This document shows positions 27,401 through 39,544 of a stretch of 64,000 nucleotides of DNA, piece after piece. Origin of the DNA: Trichoplax sp. H2 (lineage: Eukaryota; Placozoa; Uniplacotomia; Trichoplacea); the NCBI GenBank assembly GCA_003344405.1, contig NOWV01000040.1:248001-312000 (forward strand). The letters are read 5' to 3'. The first letter of the stretch is position 1. Every line of letters begins with the position of its first letter. A program made the translations under genes and the position numbers. The notes below the pieces were generated by a model, which had not been told where the DNA came from, searched no databases, and saw nothing but the letters and a program-made list of their open reading frames with translations.

Positions 27401-30400
27401 CCTTGAATATTGTATAATACAAAATGATATTTACCAGCGTTTGTATGATCAAAACTTAGTTAAAGATTAAAAGTAGTAACTCCTTCAGATTCAAATTTGT
27501 CATACTTCAATATCGTAGAATAGAGTATGTTACTGATGCATGCGTTTAGATATACTATACCATTAGCAACTCTGCCTTGCATCAGGCAGTATGCTGTTAT
27601 AGGAGCCAATAAGTTGATTATAGAAATAAATTTTTATTAAAATTCATTTTATAATTTTTTAACGACTCAGACCTGGTGACAGGAAGCACTAGAATATTAC
27701 TTTAAGATACGTCCACATTAGAAAGTACTGCTTTACTAAATACCCTTTACAGTACGGTAACAGTTTGAAGTATCTATCAATCTATTTCTTACACTTTAGA
27801 AATATTAGAGGTATTTACAGATTATAGGACGAAACAATGGAGCCAATTGACATTTAAATACTTATTCCCTGTAGGATTACTGCATCTAGAAATAAAATTT
27901 CATCTTATACTCGTATTACTAATATCAGAATGCCAGATAAAATCAGTCTACTATATTACAGAAGGTATGACATCCAAAACTACAACAACCAAGTAAAATT
28001 TATTGTTTGATCACCTGCTTCAATATGTAAACATAGATATTATTATATTTACTATTCTACTGTAAATTAAACTAATAAGAGCAGAACGATCATGGACTAG
28101 TCGATAGTAAAGCACTTTAAGCAGGAACTAAATACACCGGTATTAACGTGACTGTATCACAGAATGTGTCTTCGAAAATAATAGTAAATTAAAAAAAGAC
28201 CAATAAACAGGTTTTCAGTTTTATTTGGAATGGTCATTGACTGACTGGGAGCATCTATTTACGAAGAAAGACAGGTCAGTAACATCCGTGATATAAATAA
28301 ATCTTATGCCAATATGATTTCTGTGTACTTGTAAGGAGAATGAAGAAATCTCATTAGTTCTTAAAGTATCATACACATGAAATATTTATTGTTCTCATAT
28401 TACTTAAAAATACTTGACATTACTAATAATTATTAGCTATCGCTCTCTATAACTTAAAACTTGATAATCAGACATAGTATCTGTTTATAAAACAGATTTG
28501 CAACATTAATAAACAATAGCTGAGACTATATTATCATCGGTTAATGGCACTCTGTGCTTTTTCTTTGCCATAGCAAATTCAATAAAATTCTCTGCTACCT
28601 CGCTATCGCGAGTACTCTTTTACAATATCTAGTTGAGACTATTTAAAACTTTGAGCCTCATTCAAAGGTTCATCTACGAAAGTAAGAAAAGCTCAGATCA
28701 ATACACGTATGTTATTTAATAAATTTTTCTTAGCAGAAATGCTAATATTTCTTTTTGTTACTGAAATTTTATAACATTCTCATAAGACACGTAAGTAGAA
28801 CTTCACTATATTTAAAGGAATATTCTGCACTAATTTTAGAATTTCTCACTTAAATTTTAGTTTTCCAATATGTCGTTTTACTAGAAGGACGATTATTTAT
28901 GTTATCAAGATTTCCCAAAAGAAAAAATCTACTCCAGTAGAAGAAATTTTCATTTAAATTTTAGACTGCCAATTGTTAGCGGTACGATAGCGTCTGTTTT
29001 TTGGTATGCTCTCAGTCAACTGAAGCGAGATCGTCAGCTAAGCTTCCACGTGAATATCTATCTTTATTCTGATTTCTCACTACCTTATATACTGTACAAT
29101 ACAGTACCTTTACTGATCTAGTACGGAACAGAACTAGTGCCGTTAAGCTCTGATAAGGTTGTAATACAACCGATATGAATACAATACAAGAAATCCTATA
29201 ATTAGATACAGAGACGCTAGTAAATCCGTAACACCAATATATCGCTTTTTACCAGAAAAAACGATTATTTATACGTTGTAAGTGTCTCACTCCCCATGGA
29301 ATCTAAGGAAAGTTCATATTTTATTTGTTTGCTTTAAAATCTGTTAGTACGATGCAATATATAGGAGTTGGATTTAAAAAAATCGTATTATTCATATTTC
29401 TTCGAAAAGTTTATGAATTTTCTAGCATTTACGAAATTAAATAAAATATCTAGAAATTTATTGAAAGAATAATGACCTTAAATCCGAATATTCTTACGGA
29501 TATGATCAAGAAATTTCATGATACCGGACCGAAAAGTTAATAAAAGTTCAGAAACAAATTTAAAACACAATACGTATAGTAAAACGACTTTATTTGATAC
29601 AGTTTGAATCGGCAGTAATAAACATTCGGAAAATGCAATAAATATAAAGAAACCGTTATTAGTTTATTATTACCTTAATTCTAAAAATTCAAAATCCTAA
29701 CTATTTGGATATTCTTAATAAACCACTGTTAAATTTCTATAATTACTAATTCTTATAATAGGCAATAGGTGATGTAAGTACCCTGATTGTGATAGGTTAA
29801 TTGATAAATATATAATTATAGGTGAAATCAGCGTTTTACTGAGGATCTAGCAGACTATGATAAATGAGGGCTTAGCGCTAACTTTTGTGATTTTGATATC
29901 GCTAATAAGAGCAAATGATCCGCAAATGTAAGTTAAATTCAGTGACAGACCTGATAGCTGGATGAATATATGAGTACTAGCGTAGGTGACTAACAAGTTT
30001 GGGTAGAAAATACGGATACGAATAAATCGAATTTAACATTTTTGAAGAATATTTACCTAGATTTAACTCGGAATAACTCTAGCTACATTACTGTTGCTTC
30101 TGAATCAATCTTGTGATATTCATTTATTAAAGGAATTGGTATATCAGTAGATCCCGAATTTTTTTTATCAACAAAGGCCGATCAATTTTTTACTCTCACT
30201 ATATCGTTCTTGATGAAAGATTTATTTATTCCATTTATGGACAGTTACAACATACTATTTGATATCACACCTGTATTCTTAGAATATTATTAATTTATAA
30301 CATATACTATACAAAAGTATACGTATTTATATATGTTACAAATAATATAAAGACGTTGACCAAAGAAATGGAGCTATTCTTCTGTAGTATACTGATTTAC

Positions 30401-33340
30401 ATGCTATTAAATCGGATTCTAACTATTTATAAACAGGTTCAAGATATCCTGGTTACATTTAATCTACGCTAACACTACTAAATTTGTAATAAGAATCAAT
30501 ATTAGATAGAAATATTACAATTCTATTTGTATATAATCTTGCTTGTGAATAATTATTTATTTGTTTAAAGAAGTTCATTGTATTCTAATTACTGTCAGAG
30601 TGGATGCAACTATCTTTCAAGAATAACGTTTCCATTAATACTATAATAGATGCTTTGTAAAATATTAAGCTGCAAACATTCGTATTATTAAAAATTGATA
30701 ATGCCTTACGTAAACAAAGATCACTAATATCCATCATACAGTACTCTATATATGATACCATAATCACGACGAGATCAATAACATAGGAACAAAATGTTGG
30801 AAATTTTGTCTAATAATGTTCGCAATACGTTATCAATTTCAATTGTACTTGAATAAATGCATTTCCAGGTACATAAGCGCGTAGGAAATTCCTCTAGATG
30901 CTCATTAAAATATCCGTGATTCGAAATTAACTCTTGATTACTCTTGATGCAGTATTGTTTTTAACTTATTGAGATTCAAGATTAAATCTTCATACCTGAC
31001 TATTCTCGATTTAGCAATGAAATTTAATTTCTTCGATCAATTTCAAAAATTAGTAACAAAACAACTTACTAAAATTATATATATATATTATATATATATA
31101 TTATTTCGTTTATTACAGTTAACATCTCCGGTAGACCTCTACATGATATATTTCTCTTATTAAATCTATCGGAAATCTTAACAATACTGTACAGAAAGTC
31201 GATATGATTTAGATTTTATAAGATTTCTATCCTTCTATATCTTCCACGATTAATATTATTAGCAAATATAATTAGTTAATAAATATTGCATTTAAATGTC
31301 AAGATTGTATGTAAACTAATCATTGATAATTTCAGCCTTCAAAATTATGCAACAATATCATAAATAGAACAATTGCTATTTATTGCGTTAGCTCAATGGT
31401 ACTGAAAGGATTATCTATCTTATTCATAAAGTATAGTTAATGTTTACAAAGTCTTAAATAAATGCTAATGGCTCTTTAACCGATGTCCATTAGCCAATTC
31501 AATAATCAATTAATAATCCGGACATTTTACATTTTTAATCAAATAGCATAAAAATAAATAATTATTGGACACTTGATATGAATGACTGATAATTAATGCT
31601 ACTACTACATGCTATTAATTTATACTTTTATTTATTATTAGTAAATTTATTCTAGCATACTGATAGTAAGCTAGTAAGCTGATCATCTGCTAATAATAGT
31701 AAATTATTTCAGAAGTGCTCGTTGTTGGTGCAGTAATTATACTTAGTAAAGTAGCAAACATAGACCATCTACGGAAGATGATTTTCCATGACATAACTAA
31801 TTTATGTTGTCATACCAAAATTGTCTATTATTGATTTATTTTATTCACTAATTTTTTATCGCCATGCATTTGACAAAGATTGCAGAGTGAGTTTCATCGA
31901 TCTTTAAGCTAATACAGTTATACTGAAGCTTGAGTTCAATTGCCATTTGGCGTAGTAAACTATCAGCAAGGAAGAATTACTCTAGCTATATGCTGTAAAC
32001 AGTACTGTAGCTTGCCTAACTGTAAACTACTGATTGCTTAAGAGGCAATCTATTCAATCTGTTATTGGAATACCCTACAACATTTACAAAAATTTGGCTA
32101 TTAATACCTGAAGTTATTGAGATTTACTCAGCTTTAGTTTTTGCAGATTTTATTGACCGGTTCCTAATTCTACTGCGACATTCGGTTGTTTATTGCACGC
32201 TATTAGAATTGCAAAGCGATATCATAATTATGTATCTACATATGGGTACTGTAATTCTGAGATGTTTGTATCCTCGTTCAGTATAACAATAAATACACTG
32301 CACATGGCATCCAACGTCATTTACGGTATATCTAACTGATAGCGAAAATATTGTACACTCAAGCACTTATTCTTCAGCTGGCTTCAAACCTGAGTAAGCA
32401 AGGATATGCTAAAACCAAGACTTGGAAAGTAAAATGTTCCATACATCACTATCGCTATTTGCTACTGTATAAATCTGTAACAAGCTATAGTGTATGAGTT
32501 CTTAACCCTATGAAGGAATAGAGTTCTGCACTGTATTCTACCACCATATTCAGTATCACCTTTACCATTGTAGTGAGCTGAAAGGATTATACTGTACACA
32601 AGCCAACATTGCATCGCAATAAAATGACATTAGCCAATCAAAAATGATTCACTTCATTATGTGACAGTGTGTACAATGCATTACAAACCGAGATACAGTG
32701 AAGAAAACCTTTAATTAATACGCATACATGTAATTATTGCAAATGCAAGCCATGCAGAGAATGAGTATCTACAGTAGTACACAGTACATAGGGGGTTTAA
32801 ACATTGGATAATTTGATCTGTAGACCGGCTGGCTATCAATCAAAATGCAGCAACGCAGTTTAATTTTGCTGCAAGGTGTTGTCTATTGTATCATTTTCAG
32901 TTCAATCATGGTAACTTACGACAAGGACTACTAAGAATAAAATGGAGAATATTTTTATTCGGTATTGATCCTTGATCCTAACTACGTTTATGCATAGTTA
33001 ATGACCAGGACCAGGCTCAGCGTGAATCAGTCTGCTGTCAAGAACAATGACGTCATAACTCTTCAACGTGGAAATTATGATGGAACAGCTCCATCGAAAA
33101 AGAAGACAGAAAATGGACTCCAATACATCCAAAGCAATTTGCTTCTGTTCATTATCTTCTAAAAGAGTAAAAAAAAATAATGAGCCCACTGATTGTCCTA
33201 ATGCCAATTATAGAAAAGTCACTCAAAGCTGCATGCAAGCATGTCGATTTTTCTACCATCATGATCTCTGTCTAACCAGTACTGGTTAAACACTGTTTAA
33301 TAAACAGGAGACGGACGGACTGCGAGCTATGGGTAGTTTG

Positions 33341-33480
33341 GGTACAGTACTGTACAGTGTACAGTGTACAGTACCTTAGGTAAGTTACAGTACATCGTAC
33401 ACGTACAGTACTCTACGAGTGAAACGAAACTAATTTATTCGCCAACTCTTGAACACAGTACAGTACTGTACTGTACTGTA
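33341..33480. repeat. TACAGTACTGTAC-type palindromic repeat cluster upstream of SID1 copy 1
   Basis: Overlapping self-complementary motifs built from GTAC, CAGTACTG and TGTACA recur along this stretch (e.g. CAGTACTGTACAGTGTACAG). A second, smaller set lies at about 34166-34223. Each can pair with itself and with its neighbours. Confidence 0.8.
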
Positions 33481-34165
33481 GTTCCAATCTGCGTTGTTCG
33501 GGTGGCCATCTTCTTTTAGTAGTCCCTGCCAGTGCAGTGTTGCTATTGCTTGCAAAACACTCCATCGTAACGCCATTTCTATCATTAGATTATCTTAGTA
33601 AGGCTTATACCTACCCTATCTATCGATTAAGCTTTACAGCTATTTCTTTCCTGGTTGAAATTCTCCAAGGTAAATTTCCCTTGGATTATAGAAGGAGAAC
33701 GTACCGCATGTTCGTACAACGAAAGTGAACAACTTCAACCGGTAGGGCCTTCTACTAGTCCAAGCCAATTTAGAATGCTAAAGAACGATTATCATACTGC
33801 ACTAATATTATATATAAAGTAACGGAAATTCTTGTTGTTAACACTATTCACAGTACTATAAGTTTATCTAATGTCAGTGATTCTGATCTACTTTAGAAGA
33901 GAAGTAGAGTCGATACTGTACTGTTATTAAGATCGTCTAGAAGTTAGTGAGATCTAATACCAGAGTTGTTTATGACGTTCGACTGTATAATCCTTTACTA
34001 CGCGTTCGCTAGAAGATAACTTGCACATCACAGACTTATTAGGTGATATTGCTATGAATCATCTTATCATCGATTTGCTCTCATCTGTTGTATATTAATA
34101 ACAACCACGGACTCAATTATGTTCTCATACAATAGCAATTAATTAATCAATATTATTTTTATCGA

Positions 34166-34223
34166 TGATAGAAGTACAGTACATTCAATGTACGCGTATA
34201 TGTACGTGTACTGTACGAGTACT
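34166..34223. repeat. Short palindromic GTAC repeat cluster
   Basis: GTACAGTACATTCAATGTAC and GTGTACTGTACGAGTAC lie within 150 bp of the first SID1 start codon. Same motif family as the larger cluster upstream. Confidence 0.7.
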
Positions 34224-34311
34224 TGTGTTGATATCGTTGCTGGTTTTGAAAGCTGTAGACTAAAATTCTAACCTATGACGAATGTTTTACCTGGGTACTA
34301 GCTCAACAAGT

Positions 34312-37300
34312 ATGCACGATAAATTGCTGCTAGTATTGATCAGCTCTTTACTAGTGTTGTCTGACTGCCATGGAGACCATCTACCAAGCGGTGTACCAGG
34401 GAACTTTAATACCTTCCGTGGAAAAATCTCAAGGAAATCATCAGCAAAACATACATTTACTGCAAATATTACTTCCCTTGCGAATGAAGTAAGTTAAAAT
34501 GGTTAAAACCTTCAACTAGTGCAACTTGAGAAGCTACGTATACGATAGTACTGTACTACTGTACCTAGATGCTTTTCTTTTAAAATTACTGAATAAAAAA
34601 CGCGTACGCTCGTACATACCTATAAATGATGTACAGTAATGTAACTTGAAATCTTTAAAGCTTGTAGATAATGTAAATATTACAATATGAAAGGACATTG
34701 TTACTTCGGTACAGGACTTAACACATATTAAATCATTATGCTGATTAGACAACAAGTATTCGCATCAATACTGTTTCACTGGATGCTGATAAAAGACGTC
34801 CAATCGAAGTAGTAATTCGACAGAATGATCATGTGTTGTCTTGGCCTTTACCAACTATTATTGAAGGGTAAGTAATACGAAGAACAATCTCATCGAATTA
34901 GCTGAAAGAAATGTGTTACAATGACCTACGGTGTCGGTATTATCTACTGTATCATTTCAATTATATTTATTGCTGTTTATTTAGCTTATAAAATTTAAAC
35001 TACTATATTTTTTTAGTCGACCTACATACTCCGTAAGCAGAACACTCTGTCCCTTTGGCCAAGGAAATGTGATCGAGATTTCAATTGAATTGTCGACTTA
35101 CGCAGTTAACGTATCTCATTACACTCTATCCATAGGAATCGTAAAAAACTTTTACATTAGGTAACGGCTTTCCTCTCGGCATACGTGTTATTGTGTCAAT
35201 GTACAAAATTATAATGCCTTTTTACTTGTACTTCACATGGTGCAAGTATTAATATATCGACATTACAATCTAATATGCATTGTACAATAATATTATTCTT
35301 TTATTATTACCCCTTATAGCTCTGCACTGCAAAATTTTACCGGTTCTTTATCATCACCTGCGGTTAGAAAAAAATTGTAGTAGCTACTTGATAAACGTAC
35401 ATGTGCATCATTTATAAACAATCGTTAGAAATCCTATTGCTTGAAATAGGTATTCGCATACAATTTCCCCTGGAATGTCGAAAAAGTTTCCGTAGTTGTC
35501 GACTCTAAGTCATCGGCATGCGCAATTGTCTCTATACAAAAAGCGCAGGTAGTTGAAATTGCTGAGTTAAGATTTTAATGCTATAAAATTATCTTACTAT
35601 GATCTATCGTATCCACAATTACCTTAATTAACATCTACGTAAGGTAGTACTGAAACTTGAAAACTATCAAACAATTAATAACATAATTACATGCATCTCT
35701 AGTGCCCATATTTCGATCAAATTACCAACATCCGGTATGCAGGAACATATCAAACTATGCTAACTTCAAGTACTGTCTCAGTAGAGGTGAGCTTGGTTAA
35801 TCACAATTCATAGCTTTGATTTTTCAATAGCATTATAAACTAGCGTACGCATAATTAAATTTCAAGAATCAATAACGGCATTTTTAACCCATTTTTTCCG
35901 GTTTGCACAGAGAAGTTCTATCGGTCATGAATTTATAATAATCATAGCTGTTTATCCAACTTCCAAAGAGTGTGAATTAAGTAAAACTTCCCCACTCGAT
36001 CTTGGAGCTCACTTTAAACCATGTAAACTTTAGTATTACGACAGTTTAAAATCCAATTTGTTTTTCCATAAAATAATTTCAGCATTTTATAAATACTGTC
36101 ATTTTATTTATAATTTCAAAGTCCTTCCTGCTGATATCGTCAAGAATTTTACAATACATGTGAAGCCGACATTGGCGTGTTAGTAGATTATTTATAACAA
36201 TATGTGTATATAATTTTACAAATACTTTGCAATTACAATTATTGATATTAAACAGTACTCTATCGAATTTTTAATACGCTATTTCTATACAGATAAAAGC
36301 TATGCAATTCCGATCGTGGTCGTAAGCTGCATGTACCTTGGTGTATACGTCTTATCATTCCTTTTAGTATGCTATTGGAGATCACTTTATAATTTGGCTA
36401 TTAAAGAAATCAATGGCGATGTGCCGAGTCAAAATGTTTATATAAGTAAGTCCTCCTTATAAACAAAGCTCTTCGATATCTTCTACCCGAGGTCATTTCA
36501 TTTTGTTATGTAACTGTATACTCGTGGAAGTATGTAAATGTCATATACGAAAGACAGTGTGATACACTTAAGGTTAAACAGATTTACTTTGTCTGTCTTT
36601 CAAAATATTATTAGATAGCGGTCCAAGTGTCTCTTATGGCACGATTCCTAACCATTTTACGGACGTTAGGGATGAAAATACCAGCATTACTCATTCTAGC
36701 CCCCTCGAAGAGCAGAGTTTAACTAATACTGAAGACGATCCTGATAGAGGCATATATGATGACCTCAACCAGCATGGAAATGTACGACTAAAATCCAAAG
36801 AAATATAGCTATATACATATAATATAAGATAAAATGCATTTAACAATGAACTTTTAACTACTTCTAGTCAGTCCGATATGTTTCTAATCTATCTCAAGAT
36901 AACAACAAGCTTAACGTTCCTAGATTGTATATTTGGTGAGGCTAATTATAATCATTTTTATCTATTCAAATGAATATGTTACGACCATACCTAAAGGCTG
37001 AAAACTTTCCTTGGAATGGTTGTAACAGATAATCTAATGCACTTACGAACTATTGTGTAATTTCTACTTCTAAAGGTACTTAATCGTAGTCGGCATATTT
37101 TATGCGATACCAGTTTTTCAACTTGTAATAACGTATCAAAAGGTAAGTTCATCGTAATATTGATATTTCCTCACATGTCTTTATCTCCGCTAATCAATTA
37201 TCAGCTATTACATTTCCTAACTGTATATTCATCGTTAATAGTATGTCTAACTTTATTATTTAATGTTCTGATGAACAAGATTGTGAGACGAACGGGAAAT

Positions 37301-39544
37301 GATGGAATATGCTATTATAACTTCAAATGCAGTCACCCTCTTTATATCTTCTCGTAAGAATTATAGTGATTAATGTCAAACTAATCACTCAGACGGCTTT
37401 GAATTCGTTATACTGGGATATACTGTTTTTTTATTGTATTTTGTCATTACATTGTAGGGCGTTTAACAACTTCATTAGCAATATCGGCTATGTCATGCTA
37501 GGATTTTTATTTATAGTTGTAGTCCAGATGAAGTAAGTACCGGTAATTCATATTACGATACAATTGTACCACAATGGTTTTAATAATACACCAGGAGCAA
37601 CTCGTTTAGTAGCTGATCAACTTATTCATTTCCTTAGAAAGGGCATATATTACAAAGCTGTACAACGATGTAGCCAGCTGAGAAATGTAAGGATTAAATA
37701 TAAAAGTTGTATTTAGACATTCTGGTCTTTCTTACAATTATGTACCATGACGTTATCGGTAGAATTACGGAGTTCCCCAACGGTACGGGATTTATGCTGC
37801 AATAGGTATGCCTCAACCGTAAAATACATTATCTTAATTAATTTTTATATCAGCAGATCAGTAGCACTACATTGCAACCTCTGATGATGCTTTGCAACAT
37901 ATCTTGCTGTAATTGAAACTCTACAACAGGTATAGCTTTGATTATGGAGGGCATTCTGAGTGCTTGTTACCATATCTGTCCAAACAGATCCAATTTTCAA
38001 TTCGGTATGTCCAATGTATGATTAATAACGATATATGCAGTCCTGTAATCATTTATCTATGAAAAATATATTTCTTGGTATAATGGATAATAAAATTTTT
38101 TAACCATTGCTTCTCAGATACCTCGTATATGTATGTCATTGCAATTCTTTCCATGGTCCAAATTTATAATATTCGTCATCCTGACTTAATTGCTAGCGCA
38201 CACCTAGTTTTCCTGTCGTTCGCCCTAGTTATCTTTATGGCCGTTTTTGGTGTAGTAAGTCCTTGTGCATAATAAATGTTCTTCTGATTTCCAATTGAAT
38301 CAAATATATCATTTGCATTCATAAATAGTTATTTAAATCCGTTGCTATATGGATCATATTTGACCTGATCTATTTTGCTGTGGTTACAATCTTATCCTTG
38401 CAAATATATTATGACGGAAAATGGAGTTTTAGTGAGTATAGCGGCACGTAACATATAAAAAAGCAATCTTACTTAATGACACCTAAATATTAATGTAATG
38501 ATGTCTTTAGGTTTAAGAGCACTGAGAAGAATTTGTAGTAGGAGAGATTGCATAGCATCACTTTATTCCAAGGTGATTTTCGATATGATTTTGTAATAAT
38601 TCATATACACAGATGTAGATAAATGCGAGTATAGCGATGTCTAAACTTAATCTCTAATCGATAGGATCTGTTTTTCTTTATTGGGATCGTTTACTGTCTA
38701 AATTTGGCAGCGTAAGGAGTAAAATTTACGTTGAAATATATGCGGATTAATCAATCAGAATATTTGTGTACCTAATATATCTCAAATTTTGTTATAGAGG
38801 TCTATATGGTGTAATAAAAGAGCCGGATGACTTTGGCACTTTTTTCCTCGCCATTTTTATAAGTAATTTAGCTGCCTATTTGCTTTATTATACTATAAAA
38901 AAGGTACGTATTTTGTGATTCTATGCTATTACGGCTTTGATATTTATTCTATTTTTTCTGCTTGTAATTAACTGCATTTTGTCAGCTGTGGCAAGCTAGA
39001 TACAATGAGAGGAATGAGAAAATTCTTTGGATGCCATTAATTTTAATGCTTATAACTGGCGCTTTGTGGGTTTCAGCAATATATTTCTTTTTCCATCCAG
39101 TATCTTGTTGGCAGGTAATATGTTATCATTATATGATATTTTTTAAATGTGTATTTCAGCTCGTTTGCAAGAGAATTTTTGAAAATGCTAATACGAAATG
39201 ATATTTTGGACAATTTGCTAGTGCTCTCCAGCTAATTCACGTGAATACAACAAGCCATGTATATTTTTAAATTTTTTTGATGAACATGACGTCTGGCACC
39301 TTTTATCAGCAGGAGCTCTTTATACCTCTCTACTGGTATTGATATACCATAGCGAGCTATTTCTATCTTTCTGAAATAGAGACATTATACAAAATTGATT
39401 TTCTTTGCAGTATTGAGAAGCTTGGATTTGGGTTTAATTATATTAATAATGCATTTTTATCTCTGTCTTTACAACTGTTAGCTCCTACTGACGTTGGATG
39501 ATGACCTAATTAGCGTTCCAAGGGATAAAATAAGAGTTTTTTAA
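34312..39544 (+). CDS. SID1: SID1/SIDT family multipass transmembrane protein, copy 1 (25 exons, 788 aa)
   Basis: Spliced model of 2367 nt. Residues 1-20 form a signal peptide ([13 protein letters not shown]). The ectodomain to about 278 has N-glycosylation sites and paired Cys, with family motifs LCPFGQ, CAIVSIQ and CPYFDQ..NIRY..TYQTM. The first helix is near 284-307, followed by a cytosolic loop of roughly 90 residues and a multihelix domain with the family hallmarks W(Y)[51 protein letters not shown] and DTSYMY. The C terminus [17 protein letters not shown] ends as in animal SIDT proteins. S521, H525, D536, H752 and H756 match the Ser/His/Asp/His/His set reported as a metal-binding, hydrolase-like site in SIDT structures. 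The family is linked to dsRNA transport and lysosomal or plasma-membrane lipid functions; which applies here is inference. Start: the Met at 34312 sits directly before the signal peptide; an in-frame Met at 34282 is an alternative. Confidence 0.95.
34312..39544 (+). other. Exon map of SID1 copy 1
   Basis: Exons: 34312-34488, 34749-34867, 35017-35160, 35320-35362, 35450-35548, 35703-35786, 35911-36022, 36122-36178, 36293-36445, 36615-36781, 36868-36935, 37076-37142, 37280-37353, 37458-37532, 37638-37686, 37763-37805, 37930-38004, 38118-38254, 38329-38431, 38511-38572, 38665-38711, 38798-38903, 38986-39114, 39222-39335, 39482-39544. Every junction is GT..AG and the phases close to one frame. 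Exon 8 uses a GTTAGT donor, chosen because it restores the frame and matches the paralogues. Confidence 0.88.

Larger units (their letters stand above)
24415..34311. other. Spacer between serpin and SID1 array
   Basis: No exon was supported. The stretch 32998-33289 is open on both strands (69 aa minus, 73 aa plus) and less AT-rich than its surroundings, and holds a perfect CREB-type palindrome TGACGTCA at 33048-33055, but neither translation matches a known family. The last kilobase before the SID1 gene is rich in TACAGTACTGTAC-type palindromes and is a plausible promoter region. Confidence 0.45.

Noticed and set aside
37160-37536. Two plus-strand frames of 65 and 69 aa
   Set aside because: They are introns read through into exons 13 and 14 of SID1 copy 1, not separate genes.
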